DNA of 64,000 nucleotides, taken from NCBI GenBank assembly GCA_965145485.1, contig CBCTCU010000008.1, positions 16,944 to 80,943 on the forward strand, in the 5' to 3' direction. Of this stretch, positions 1 through 8,880 are shown piece after piece. The position numbers and the translations under genes were made by a program. This DNA is from CABQCM01 sp965145485. Lineage in GTDB: Bacteria > Bacillota > Clostridia > Oscillospirales > Acutalibacteraceae. Within the stretch, counting starts at the first letter, position 1. Each line of letters starts with the position of its first letter. The notes beneath the pieces are model-generated. The model was not told where the DNA came from, made no database searches, and was given only the letters and a program-made list of their open reading frames with translations.

Positions 1-1
1 C

Positions 2-1471
2 CAGGATAAGGATAAGACAAGAGACCCGGTTATGAAATGGGTGTATGAGGCAAACAACACCATCAGCGCGAAAAATGGAAGTGCGGCCTTCGCAGACGGG
101 ACCAATGTTTACTGGGTGCTGGATGCGGCGCTGGGGACAAGCGACTATACCTTCTTTACCTTCAGCCATGAGACGGCCCACAACCAGGACGGCAGATATT
201 TCTACGGCGGTGCCGGCCGGCGGGATGGCACGGGCGCAGAGGCCCATGCCGACGGGAATATCGCCCAGGAGATGCGCGACGGCTGCATGGTCTTTAACAT
301 CTCCAAAATCAACGATATCGGCGTGGAGATGACCAACAACTTTAGTTACGAAAGAATTGATTCGGCCGAGAAGATCGAAAGCTATTACCGCGAGATGTTT
401 GAGACGGGGTATGTGCTGGATTATCTGGCGGCCCAGGCGTTTCTTGCGCTGACGCCCGAGCAGCAGGCGGCGGTGGCGGTACAAGCGACCCATACCGCCG
501 GCGGCAACGCTTCGTTTTACACCGAGTACCGCGACGTCAGCGTGGAAGAGATCCGTCAAATGAACCTTCGGGATATGGAGGATCTATGGGAGAATCGGCT
601 TTCCATCCGGAATATGAAAAAAGGTTCCAGCGAAAAAATCAACACCGCCACCGATGGCAGTTATGGCTTTGAATCCTTCTACTGCATGAACTGGTATCAG
701 TCCCACAATGACGACGGCTCGCCCGATACCCATTCTTTCAAACGGCTGGGCATGGAGATGCTGGGCGTCGGCGGCTACGAAAAGGGTTACCGCATTTATA
801 TGTCGGCTTTGAGCAAAAACGACCTGGACGCCCTGCGCCAGATCACGGGCCAGTCGGGCATCACCTGGAAGGAATACAAGCTTAACCGTTTTCAAACGGT
901 AAAGGAGAATCTCGGCCGTATCCCTTATTTCGACGCAGAGGACGTCATCGAGCAGTTTAAGGCGGCCTTTGAGAAGGATGCGCAAAACGGCACCAGAAGC
1001 GAGAGCGTCGCGGTCAAACGGATGCTCTACGGTTTGGTCAAGAGAGCGACCGGGGATTTCAGCGACGGCGGCATCTACCAAAGCCCGCAGGTGATATCGG
1101 TTACCTCGGCACAGGAGCTTATCCGCCTGGCCGGAGAGAATCCATACGGCTTTTACCGGCTGGACGCGGATATCGACTTTACGGCGATTGCCGCGCCGCA
1201 GGGGAGCTATATCCCGAACCGGTTTATCGGCTTCCTTGACGGCAACGGCCATAAAATGACCGGAATGCGGTATCCGTTGTTTGGCGATTTGCAATATGCT
1301 CAGGTGAGCAACCTGACCATCGAACGCCCTGCTTACGACGCTGGGGCGCAGGCTATGCTTGCATTGAAGACCAGACAGGTCATCGTGGGGAGTGTGGCCG
1401 TCGAGCAGCCAGACCGGCCGCTTCCCTTGGTAAAGACAAAAACAGAGGGCTATTACGAATACACCAAATAA
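2..1471 (+). CDS. M26-like zinc metallopeptidase, C-terminal part (5' end outside window)
   Basis: The reading frame is open from base 2 with no stop before the first ATG at 32, so this is the 3' part of a longer gene. About 50 residues after that ATG is a zinc-protease motif HETAH, with a Glu (in GAEAH) 20 residues downstream, the spacing expected for the third zinc ligand of M26 (IgA1/Zmp-type) surface metallopeptidases. The C-terminal 120 residues contain a FLDGNGHKMTG/PLFGDL stretch like the GLUG-type segments of that family. Likely a secreted or wall-attached protease, but no signal peptide or anchor can be seen because the N-terminus is missing and the C-terminus has no LPXTG. The family assignment is from motifs only. 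Confidence 0.6.
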   Translation, partial: QDKDKTRDPVMKWVYEANNTISAKNGSAAFADGTNVYWVLDAALGTSDYTFFTFSHETAHNQDGRYFYGGAGRRDGTGAEAHADGNIAQEMRDGCMVFNISKINDIGVEMTNNFSYERIDSAEKIESYYREMFETGYVLDYLAAQAFLALTPEQQAAVAVQATHTAGGNASFYTEYRDVSVEEIRQMNLRDMEDLWENRLSIRNMKKGSSEKINTATDGSYGFESFYCMNWYQSHNDDGSPDTHSFKRLGMEMLGVGGYEKGYRIYMSALSKNDLDALRQITGQSGITWKEYKLNRFQTVKENLGRIPYFDAEDVIEQFKAAFEKDAQNGTRSESVAVKRMLYGLVKRATGDFSDGGIYQSPQVISVTSAQELIRLAGENPYGFYRLDADIDFTAIAAPQGSYIPNRFIGFLDGNGHKMTGMRYPLFGDLQYAQVSNLTIERPAYDAGAQAMLALKTRQVIVGSVAVEQPDRPLPLVKTKTEGYYEYTK

Positions 1472-1840
1472 GACGCCCCGGCGCTGCCAGGATATCGTGA
1501 ACGCAAAGCGCCAACGGTATCCTCGCGCGTGCCCAAAGGGTGTGCGGAAACAAAAAGGTCACAGCGGCGGCAATGATGCCATTGTGTTCAGCGACTAGTA
1601 TGGAAACACGCGCCTCACACATTGTATGAGGCGCGTGTTGGTTGGATATATTACGTTTCCGGTCATGGCAAAGGTAGCGGTGAATAGCATGACAATGCCT
1701 CGGGATACCATAACGATACGGCCCGCCAAAGTATCAAAACAAATTGCCATCGGTGGCTCAAGGGCAGCGCGCCGGTCGCGCCATGGACGGGGCAACAGGC
1801 CCTTCGGCCGGCATACCCTTGGCCGCCCGGCATGGGCCGC
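1472..1840. other. Intergenic region between convergent genes
   Basis: This 369-base stretch separates the convergent protease and ribokinase genes. Apart from the hairpin at 1605-1639 I see no gene. The short frames here have no ribosome binding site and no recognisable product. Confidence 0.6.
1605..1639. terminator. Perfect 13-bp hairpin between convergent genes
   Basis: Arms AACACGCGCCTCA (1605-1617) and TGAGGCGCGTGTT (1627-1639) pair perfectly around a 9-base loop. It lies between the ends of two convergent genes, so a bidirectional terminator is the natural reading. Neither side has a good T-tract, so it is not a textbook intrinsic terminator. Confidence 0.45.
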
Positions 1841-2764
1841 CTATTGCATGGGCAGCGGCCGCGATGCCAGGGCGTCTGCCTCTTCCCTGCAGGGCAGCGA
1901 GCTGCTGGCGCCCGGGCGGGAGACTGTGATGGCAGAGGCCGCGCTCGCAAACCGGATCGCCTCGCGGGTGGGCATCCCCTCGCACAGCCCCACCGCGTAA
2001 GCGCCGATAAAACAGTCTCCCGCTGCGGTGGTGTCGACCGTGGCCACGGGGTAGATCCCTGCGTGGAATTGCTCTTTGCCGTCGCAGGCCAGGCAGCCCT
2101 GCTCGCCTAAGGTAATGATGACCTGCCCGATTCCCTGCGCAGCCAGCTCGAGCGCCGCTGTCGCGGCCTCGTCGGCCGTCGCGATTTCCCGGCCGAGCAG
2201 TTGCCCCGCCTCGTGCTGGTTGGGGATCAGGATATCGGTGCATTGCAGCAGCTCGTCGGGTAGAGACTGCATTGGAGCGGGGTTGAGCAGCACCTTTGCC
2301 CCCATGCGCCTTGCCAGCGCGGCGGCGTATACTATGGTTTCCAGCGGAATTTCCAGTTGGAACAAAACCAGGTCGGCCCATTCGAGCAGGCGGATGTTGC
2401 GGTCGATCACCGCCGGGGTGATCCGCTGGTTGGCGCCGCGGTCCAGGATGATGTGATTGTCCCCGCCGCAGACCGTGATGACCGCAATTCCGCTGGTGGT
2501 GTCGAAAGAGACGATCCCGTCGGTTCCCACGCCGGCACGGCGCAGGTTTTCCTCCAGCCGCGCGGCATAGACGTCCTGCCCCACACCGCCGATCATACGC
2601 ACCTCACCCCCCAGCCGTGCGGCGGCAACCGCCTGGTTGGCCCCCTTGCCGCCCGGCGTGGTGGCGAAATCCGAGCCGGTGATGGTTTCCCCCAGATGGG
2701 GCAGGCGGGGGGTATGGATGGTCAGGTCCATATTGATACTGCCGATGACGAGGATATGATTCAT
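1841..2764 (-). CDS. rbsK: Ribokinase (PfkB-family sugar kinase)
   Basis: Phosphorylates ribose to ribose-5-phosphate in the cytosol, feeding the pentose phosphate pathway. The 307-residue protein starts MNHILVIGSINMD and has the PfkB N-terminal signature (PGGKGANQAVAAARLG), the C-terminal signature (DTTAAGDCFIGAYAVGL) with its catalytic Asp, and the NPAPMQSLP segment typical of RbsK. The start at 2764 is chosen because GGAAGGAGAAGG sits just upstream, whereas the frame extends 54 residues further without family similarity. No rbs transporter or repressor is adjacent, so it appears to be a lone kinase gene. Other PfkB sugar kinases are possible, but the motif spacing favours ribokinase. Confidence 0.9.
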   Translation of the reverse strand: MNHILVIGSINMDLTIHTPRLPHLGETITGSDFATTPGGKGANQAVAAARLGGEVRMIGGVGQDVYAARLEENLRRAGVGTDGIVSFDTTSGIAVITVCGGDNHIILDRGANQRITPAVIDRNIRLLEWADLVLFQLEIPLETIVYAAALARRMGAKVLLNPAPMQSLPDELLQCTDILIPNQHEAGQLLGREIATADEAATAALELAAQGIGQVIITLGEQGCLACDGKEQFHAGIYPVATVDTTAAGDCFIGAYAVGLCEGMPTREAIRFASAASAITVSRPGASSSLPCREEADALASRPLPMQ

Positions 2765-3523
2765 AGAAGCCTTCTCCTTCCTTGTGGTGGGGGATGCAAT
2801 GCCCCAGTGAATACGGCGGGCGTGCCTGCGCGGCCAGCGGCACGGACGCCATGGCAGACGCGCGCCTACTGCGGGCGGGTATGCTGGCGTTGATGGAACG
2901 CGTGGCGGCCATCTTACACTTCCCAAACCGTAGCGGCGGCGATGTGGATAACGCCCTGTGCCCTGTTGTATACAGGTTTTTCAGGATGGCGAAAATCCTG
3001 TGCCAAGGCTCGCGCAGCCAGGGGCGAATGGGATTGGAATTTCATCGCCCGCAACCACCGCAGCCGGCCGCACGGATGACAGACCGCCCTTTTGCCGGCC
3101 TGTCGCGCCCATCCACCCGGCAAGGCGAGGGAAGCCGCCGGATTGTGCCGGTAAGAATACCAAGATGGGCTTGAGGGCCTGCGCGGCGTTTTGCGCTGTG
3201 GATAAGGTGCCGCCGCCGGACGCAACCCTTGCCTGCGTCCGGCGGCGTTATCGCGTTTATGTACTTGAGGGTCATGGCGTTTTGGACAAGAAGGGGGAAG
3301 AAAAAAGGGTTCGGCCGCAAAGCAGGCGCAGTGGAAGTCGAGAACAGACGCATTGTTTCATTGGGAATGCTTGCCCTTCTATCGTCCCATCGGGCTGGGC
3401 GTCATCAGGGCAGGAGGCACAGTCGCCCGCACGATGCGCGCTGGTTGAGAGGCCGGTTTACAAAACGCTTCCCAGCCCGCCTCCGTGCCCGGCTTTGCGG
3501 GGAGCTTTTTTGCCGGGCGCAGG
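2765..3523. other. Intergenic region, 759 bases, no supported gene
   Basis: Lies between the start of the ribokinase gene and the end of the ADP-ribosylglycohydrolase gene, both on the minus strand. Several overlapping frames exist on both strands, as expected for GC-rich DNA, but none has a ribosome binding site plus a recognisable product. The only clear structure is the hairpin at 3211-3247. Confidence 0.55.
3211..3247. repeat. Perfect 14-bp inverted repeat (terminator-like)
   Basis: CGCCGCCGGACGCA (3211-3224) pairs perfectly with TGCGTCCGGCGGCG (3234-3247) around a 9-base loop. It lies in a gene-free region downstream of the minus-strand ADP-ribosylglycohydrolase gene. It may end that transcript, but there is no strong T-run on either side. 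A dispersed REP-like element is the alternative. Confidence 0.4.
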
Positions 3524-4873
3524 TCATTTTTTATCGCGCTTGGCCATAATCTCCAGCGTCTTGTCCACCAGCTCTTCCACCGTCACCTCGCTGTAATCCA
3601 AAATGGCGGTGCAAAGCTTCTCCTGATAAGGCTCGATCCAATAGGGGTCGATGTTGCTCTTGCCGTTTCGGATGCCGATGATCGAGCCGACCGTCGCGCC
3701 GTTGCAGTCGGTGTCAAAGGCGGCCTGCACAGCCAGACCGATCGAGCGGCCGAAATCTCCCTCCCCATAGAGCAGGGCCATGGTGACAATCATATCGTTG
3801 GGGATGGTGCCGCACCAGCCGCTGAACAGATCCTCATGGTGCAGCTGATGAATTCTCTCGATCGCCTGCTCGGCGGTCAGCCCTTCTTTATGCCAGGCCA
3901 TGACCTGCCGCATGCTTTCACAGTGGCGGCTCTGCTCCGGAATCTGGGAAAGCCCGGCCTCGATGATGGTTTCCATATCGTCGCACACGGCGGCGGCCGC
4001 GATCATGGCGCAGACGTACATTTCGCCATAGATGCCGTTTTTGACGTGGGAGATGCTCGCGTCCCGCCAGCCCAGCTCGGCGGCAAGCTCGATCTCGCCG
4101 GGGGTGACGTAGCCGAAGAAGTCCCCTCGGATGCGCGCGCCCACCATTTCACGGAAGGGATTGCGGTAGGTAGCCGTTTCGGGCGGCAGCAGGCCCATGG
4201 CGGCGTTGCGGTAGCATATGCGCTCGGCCGTGCAGACCTGCAGATAGGGGTCGTAGGTCATCCAGGCCTCGAGGACGTCGGCCGGGCGGAAATCCCAGCC
4301 ATAGTTCTGCATAATGCGCAGAGCCAGCACGGGATAGTTGGTATCGTCGTCAATGGGCTCTATCCCGTTGAGCTCGTTGGCCCAGCATCCGCGCTCGCGC
4401 AAAGGCCAGGCGGAACGCGCGCAAAGCTCATCGGTGAACTGGTCGGAGGTGACGTACCGGCTCATGGGATAATTCCCGGTGGTTTTGAGCAGGTCCTTGA
4501 GGTTCTCATAGCGGATTCCCTCCAGCGGCTTGCCCAGCAGGCAGCCGGAAATCCGCCCGATCCATGCTCCCTGCAGCTTGTCGCGCCATGTCTCTTCACT
4601 CAGGTGGTTTTCCAGTGCGGGCTGATGCTTTGGGCGGGCGGCGCGAATTTCCTCGAGCGTGGAGGGCTCAATGTAGGGAAAGTCCGACCGGATGGGGGCC
4701 CCGGTCATCAGCTTGCCGGCCTCGATGGCCAGCTCCTCTTTTTGGCCCTGCAGCTGATGAATATCGATAGCCAGCTGCTTGTATTGCTCGACGTCCCTCC
4801 CCTCGGCAAGGCAGGTTTCCCATTCGGTCAGGATGTGGGGGGCATAGGTTATCCAATCTTGTTTCTCGAGCAT
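3524..4873 (-). CDS. ADP-ribosylglycohydrolase (DraG/ARH) family protein
   Basis: 449 residues. The family removes ADP-ribose from proteins or small molecules using a dinuclear Mg/Mn site. The metal-binding acidic motifs are present: DDDTNYPVLAL near residue 188 and DTDCNGATVGSIIG near residue 385. A ~110-residue N-terminal extension precedes the catalytic fold; it is charged and I do not recognise it. Start at 4873 has AAAGGTG upstream. It is transcribed divergently from the AraC regulator at 5081 across a 207-base gap, suggesting AraC control and a role in using nucleoside- or ADP-ribose-like substrates; the nearby ribokinase would fit ribose salvage. The substrate is not evident. Confidence 0.85.
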   Translation of the reverse strand: MLEKQDWITYAPHILTEWETCLAEGRDVEQYKQLAIDIHQLQGQKEELAIEAGKLMTGAPIRSDFPYIEPSTLEEIRAARPKHQPALENHLSEETWRDKLQGAWIGRISGCLLGKPLEGIRYENLKDLLKTTGNYPMSRYVTSDQFTDELCARSAWPLRERGCWANELNGIEPIDDDTNYPVLALRIMQNYGWDFRPADVLEAWMTYDPYLQVCTAERICYRNAAMGLLPPETATYRNPFREMVGARIRGDFFGYVTPGEIELAAELGWRDASISHVKNGIYGEMYVCAMIAAAAVCDDMETIIEAGLSQIPEQSRHCESMRQVMAWHKEGLTAEQAIERIHQLHHEDLFSGWCGTIPNDMIVTMALLYGEGDFGRSIGLAVQAAFDTDCNGATVGSIIGIRNGKSNIDPYWIEPYQEKLCTAILDYSEVTVEELVDKTLEIMAKRDKK

Positions 4874-5007
4874 AATGAATCACCTTTCTTTCTTGGATGG
4901 GACGGCTCGATCCTGCCCTTTCCGAGCCGGAAGGCATACGCCCACAGGCGGGTTGCAGCGTCTTGTCGCGCCGGTAGGCCGCCGGGGAGCGGGGCCGTCC
5001 ATGTTGA

Positions 5008-5036
5008 TTGACAACCAGGTTGTCTGTCGGTATAAT
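5008..5036 (+). promoter_or_regulatory. Consensus sigma-A promoter for the AraC-type gene
   Basis: TTGACA at 5008-5013 and TATAAT at 5031-5036 match both consensus boxes exactly, with a 17-base spacer. It lies 45 bases upstream of the GTG start at 5081. Confidence 0.85.
5010..5024. promoter_or_regulatory. Palindromic operator candidate overlapping the -35 box
   Basis: GACAACC-A-GGTTGTC is a perfect 7-1-7 inverted repeat that overlaps the -35 hexamer and spacer of the promoter at 5008-5036. Its position between the divergent ADP-ribosylglycohydrolase and AraC genes suits a repressor site. AraC proteins usually bind direct repeats, so the ligand protein is uncertain. Confidence 0.55.
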
Positions 5037-5080
5037 AGCATCATAAACAGCGCAATACTAGCGAAAAATGGGGGATTATT

Positions 5081-5890
5081 GTGCAAAAACAACCTTTTTT
5101 TGGCCAATATATTGAAATCCCGCTCACAGAGGATCCGCTCTACTTTTTTCGGTATACCCAGCGCTATAAGACCAAACGCAATATGCACTACCACAATGGG
5201 CTGGAAATTGGCCTCTGCCTTAAAGGAGAGGGCGTCTTTTTTGTGGAGGACCGCCTCTTCCCATTCGGCAAGGGGGATGTTTCGGTCGTCCTGCCGGGGG
5301 AGCGGCACATTGCCCAGAGCCCCGATCAAAACCCCAGCGAATGGTACTTTCTCACCATCGACCCGCAGGCGTTTGAGCTTGTATTCCCGGAGTATCTGGC
5401 AAGGCCGGTGCTGTCGGCCCGCGGTGTAACTTATTTGATGAGAATGCTTTGCGCCGAGCTGGAGAACCGCCGGGAGGACACCCGGGAGCTTGCCGCCGTT
5501 TTGCTTCAGGCGCTGTGCATCTGGCTGCGGCGGGACAACGAAAGCGCCGACAAGGAGCCGGTCGACGACCGCAGCGCCGAGGCGATTCTGCCTGCGCTCT
5601 CCTATATCTCCCAACATTATATGGAGGATATCACCGTCGACCAGCTCGCTGAAATGTGCTTTCTGAGCACCACCTATTTCCGCCGGCTCTTCAAGCGGTG
5701 CACCCGGCTGTCCCCCATAGCCTACCTGTGCCAGGTGCGGCTGAAGATGGCGGCGGTGCTGCTGCGCTCCTCCGGCGCGCCGGTCTCGGAGATTATCGAG
5801 AAGACCGGCTTTCGAACGGCCTCCTCCTTCAACCGCAAATTCCGCGAATACTACCGCATGTCCCCCCGCGAGTGGAGGCAGAGCCTGTAG
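5081..5890 (+). CDS. AraC-family transcriptional regulator
   Basis: 269 residues with a GTG start. The N-terminal half is a cupin-type sensor domain (NMHYHNGLEIGLCLKGEG near residues 34-51, then GDVSVVLPGERH). The C-terminal 100 residues carry the double helix-turn-helix of AraC/XylS proteins, including ITVDQLAEMCFLSTTYFRRLFKRC and the second helix ending FREYYRMSPREWR. It is expected to bind DNA as a sugar- or metabolite-responsive activator. It is divergent from the ADP-ribosylglycohydrolase gene, its probable target, and its own promoter carries a palindrome suggesting tight or autogenous control. The inducer is unknown. Confidence 0.9.
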   Translation: MQKQPFFGQYIEIPLTEDPLYFFRYTQRYKTKRNMHYHNGLEIGLCLKGEGVFFVEDRLFPFGKGDVSVVLPGERHIAQSPDQNPSEWYFLTIDPQAFELVFPEYLARPVLSARGVTYLMRMLCAELENRREDTRELAAVLLQALCIWLRRDNESADKEPVDDRSAEAILPALSYISQHYMEDITVDQLAEMCFLSTTYFRRLFKRCTRLSPIAYLCQVRLKMAAVLLRSSGAPVSEIIEKTGFRTASSFNRKFREYYRMSPREWRQSL

Positions 5891-5954
5891 CCGGGATTTT
5901 CCTTGCTTTTTTGCCGGATTCCTCCGCTGCAATCCCCTGTGCTGGAACCTTTTT

Positions 5955-5981
5955 CCCCGTTTGTAATAGTATAAAACGGGG
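5955..5981 (+). promoter_or_regulatory. Hairpin sequestering the murC ribosome binding site
   Basis: CCCCGTTT (5955-5962) pairs with AAACGGGG (5974-5981) around an 11-base AT-rich loop. The 3' arm runs into GGTGAT, the best ribosome binding site for the GTG start at 5990. It could lower translation initiation of murC or act as a weak terminator of the upstream gene. Confidence 0.4.
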
Positions 5982-5989
5982 TGATAACT

Positions 5990-7477
5990 GTGAGTTGTTT
6001 GGACTCGGTGAAGAAAATACATATGATTGGCATCGGCGGGGCGGGCATGTGCGCTCTCGCGCAGGTGCTCCGGCAGATGGGATATTCGGTCGGCGGGTCG
6101 GACTGCAACGAAAGCGACAATTTAAGTCGGCTTCTCGCGCAGGGGGTTCCGGTTCACCTTGGGCACGACCCCGCTTTGGTGCAGGGGGCAGATCTGGTGG
6201 TCTATTCCGCAGCGATCGCGGCCGATAATCCCGAGAGGCTAGAGGCCGGCCGGCTTGCGATCCCGCAGGCCAGCCGCGCCGAGCTTTTCGGCGCTGTCAG
6301 CCGCTTGTTCAAAGAGGTTGTCGCCGTGTCGGGCACCCATGGGAAGACCACGACGACCGGCATGATCACGCAACTGTTGGCCGGCGCCGGCCTGGACCCC
6401 TCGGCGATTGTGGGCGGGTATCTTCCCTTCCTTGAGGGGAACGGCCATCTCGGAGGGGGAAATCTGCTTGTCTGCGAGGCCTGCGAATTTGCCGATACTT
6501 TTTTGCATCTGTCGCGGGATACGGCGGTGCTGCTCAACATCGACGACGATCATTTGGAGTACTTTGGCACGAGCGACCGGCTGGTCGAATCGTTTCACCG
6601 CTTTGCGCGCGAGGCCAAGCGCGTTGTGGCCTACGGCGAGGACGCGCGCGTGCTGCGGGCGGTCGCCGGGATCGACGCCGAGGTGACCACCTTTGGCTTT
6701 ACGCGGGAAAACGACCATTACACCGACCGGGTGGAATGTTCGGGCGGATGCTATTCCTTTGACTGGATGCTGCGCGGGAAAAAGATGGCCCGCATTGCCC
6801 TCTCGGTTGCGGGGAGGCATAATATCCTGAACGCGCTGGCCGCCGCCGTGGTGGCCTGGCAGCAGGGGCTGCAGCCGGATGAGATCGCGCGGGAGCTCTC
6901 CGGGTTTACGGGAGTATGCCGCCGCTTTGAGGTGCTGTGCCGTAAGGACGGCATCACGGTGGCCGATGATTACGCCCATCATCCCACCGAGCTCGAGGCG
7001 GTGCTCGCCGCCGCCCGGCAGATGGGGTTCCGGCGGATTATCGCCGTCTTTCAGCCCTTTACCTTTTCGCGCACCTTTTTGCTGATGAAGGATTTTGCCC
7101 GGGTGCTTTCCCTGGCCGACCAGGTCGTGCTGGCCCAGATCATGGGCTCGCGCGAGATCAACACCTTTGGTGTGACTGCCAAGCAGCTTTGCGACTGTAT
7201 TCCCGGCGCGTTGCTGTGCGACGATTTTGATCAAATCGCGGCGACGGCGTTGGCCTGCGCCGGCGAGGGCGACCTGATCCTCACGCTGGGCTGCGGCGAT
7301 ATCTACAAGGCGGCCAAAAAGATGGTGAAAGCGCTGCAAAGCGGACAGTATGTAACGCACGCTACAGGCGCGGCCGGAGTGGAGGAAGGTTCCACGCCGC
7401 CGGAGGAAGAACCCCGCCTTGGAGACGGGCGATGCGGCGGGCCCAGGCCGTCTTGCAGTGCAATCGCCCACGCATAA
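5990..7477 (+). CDS. murC: UDP-N-acetylmuramate--L-alanine ligase
   Basis: Cytosolic ATP-dependent ligase that adds L-Ala to UDP-MurNAc, the first amino-acid step of peptidoglycan precursor synthesis. Visible signatures: N-terminal KKIHMIGIGGAGM nucleotide-binding loop, the SGTHGKTTTTGMI P-loop near residue 115, the LNIDDDHLEYFG metal/substrate region, and DDYAHHPTELEA in the C-terminal domain. At 495 residues it is slightly longer than usual because of a Pro/Glu-rich tail after the conserved end. I place the start at GTG 5990 because GGTGAT lies at the right distance; an in-frame GTG at 5981 lies inside the upstream hairpin. It stands alone rather than in a dcw cluster. Confidence 0.93.
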   Translation: MSCLDSVKKIHMIGIGGAGMCALAQVLRQMGYSVGGSDCNESDNLSRLLAQGVPVHLGHDPALVQGADLVVYSAAIAADNPERLEAGRLAIPQASRAELFGAVSRLFKEVVAVSGTHGKTTTTGMITQLLAGAGLDPSAIVGGYLPFLEGNGHLGGGNLLVCEACEFADTFLHLSRDTAVLLNIDDDHLEYFGTSDRLVESFHRFAREAKRVVAYGEDARVLRAVAGIDAEVTTFGFTRENDHYTDRVECSGGCYSFDWMLRGKKMARIALSVAGRHNILNALAAAVVAWQQGLQPDEIARELSGFTGVCRRFEVLCRKDGITVADDYAHHPTELEAVLAAARQMGFRRIIAVFQPFTFSRTFLLMKDFARVLSLADQVVLAQIMGSREINTFGVTAKQLCDCIPGALLCDDFDQIAATALACAGEGDLILTLGCGDIYKAAKKMVKALQSGQYVTHATGAAGVEEGSTPPEEEPRLGDGRCGGPRPSCSAIAHA

Positions 7478-7765
7478 AATCCCCCGGCTGCCATATGGAC
7501 CCGATCTCTGTTTGGCCGCGAAAGACAGTGCGACGTCCTCGCTGTTTCGTTTGGGCAGCGGCGTGTACCGTGGCTGGGCCGCTTCTCCTGCATCCAGCGT
7601 CTAAAATACGAGAGACCGTGCGCCGCCTTTGGCCGGGAACGGCGTTTTTGCGCCCATGTTGCGCCGTCGCATCCAGGCGCGTGCTCTTTGGGCGGCTTTG
7701 CGGCCTCGCTATAGGGTATAAACCCGCTTAGACTGCGTATACTGCTACCGAAAGGCGGCGGTAAT

Positions 7766-8308
7766 GTGCATTTCGTTGTGCTGTACGGCGATCGTGACGA
7801 CCTTTTTTTGGGCAAGGCGCTGGCGTGTGCCCTCCAAAAATATGGCGGGGCAGTGCGCCTGAGCGCCGGCCGTGCGGAGGGAACCATCGACCCCGCGCCC
7901 GAATACCTGATAGCCGAATACGACACCCCGCCCCGGCTGCGTGTGGAGCGGGGCTTGTTCGTGTTCAAACACAAGGTCTCCTGCACCGCGCCGGTGGAGC
8001 TTCCGGCGGGGTTTACGGCCGTGGCCCATAGCGGCAGCCCGTCGTCCCTCGCCCTGCTCAAGCACGCCGCCTGCCCGGCGGTGGTGTGCGGCATGTCCTC
8101 GCGCGATACGGTGACCCTGTCGGGGCTGCAGGAGCCGTCGGCTGCGGTGAGCGTCCAGCGCCAGATCGTCGATTGCATGGGCGGGGTCATTGAAGCGCAG
8201 GAAATCCCCGTTTCCCTCTCATCCCTCCTCGAGGGCTACCCTCTGCTGGCCGCCTGCGCCGTGCTGCTGCTGACCCGGGGGGAGCCGGAGAAAGGGTTTT
8301 CGCTATGA
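7766..8308 (+). CDS. Hypothetical protein, 180 aa
   Basis: Begins at GTG 7766 with AAAGGCGG upstream. The sequence looks like a real protein: an alternating alpha/beta pattern (HFVVLYGDRDDLFLGKALACAL), a DTVTLSGLQEP segment and a hydrophobic C-terminal helix (YPLLAACAVLLL). I do not recognise the family. Cys residues at CPAVVCGM and near VDCMGG are noticeable but form no known motif. It follows murC after 288 bases and precedes the EF-G-like gene; no operon link is evident. No function assigned. Confidence 0.55.
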   Translation: MHFVVLYGDRDDLFLGKALACALQKYGGAVRLSAGRAEGTIDPAPEYLIAEYDTPPRLRVERGLFVFKHKVSCTAPVELPAGFTAVAHSGSPSSLALLKHAACPAVVCGMSSRDTVTLSGLQEPSAAVSVQRQIVDCMGGVIEAQEIPVSLSSLLEGYPLLAACAVLLLTRGEPEKGFSL

Positions 8309-8694
8309 TCGGCAGGCGTTTTTGTTCTAAGGCCAGCGCAGCAGGAACCATATCCGTATCGCAGGGCTGGCCGCCAGCAACCGAGCAATCAGGAGAGTGA
8401 TTGACGACTACAGCCGAAGGCTATCGAATAACGCAGACAGGCAAGGGATTACCGCCAGCGGGGGGGCGATAGTTCGACGCGATCGTCCGGCCTTTTGGAG
8501 AAAGGAGCGTCGCTTAGGGGGGACGGGATGTCTGCTCCGTTGACCGCCGACGTGTGAACAATATACCATATTTTCCATCCAAAGGAAACCCGTTTTGCAT
8601 GACCGAGCGGGTGCTTTTCATAAAAAAGAGAAATATCATGTTGGAAAAATAGAAACATTGCCGGACTGATTGGCCATAATGTCAATGAAATTGC
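8309..8694. other. Intergenic region, nothing recognised
   Basis: GC-rich left part grading into AT-rich DNA before the promoter at 8695. No gene or convincing hairpin found. Confidence 0.5.
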
Positions 8695-8723
8695 TTGATC
8701 TTGGAAAAATATTATGATATAAT
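8695..8723 (+). promoter_or_regulatory. Promoter for the EF-G-like gene
   Basis: TTGATC (8695-8700), 17-base spacer and perfect TATAAT (8718-8723). Transcription would start near 8730, leaving a ~150-base 5' leader before the TTG start at 8881. The leader could hold regulation, but I see no known riboswitch in it. Confidence 0.65.
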
Positions 8724-8880
8724 AGCTCAAACGCGGTTGCTCTGGTCGGTTCTCAAGCGGGACGATAGAGGTCGCTTTGGGAACAAAACCCTTTCGGGAT
8801 GCCGGTTGGGAGGACGGTCGGTGCGTCGTGTGACGATTATCACTGCCGCTGACACGGCATGTTACGAAAGGGTGTATATC

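Noticed and set aside
2357..2893. 178-residue plus-strand frame
   Set aside because: Antisense to ribokinase and its upstream region.
3485..5011. 508-residue plus-strand frame
   Set aside because: Antisense to the ADP-ribosylglycohydrolase gene, which has the family motifs and a ribosome binding site.
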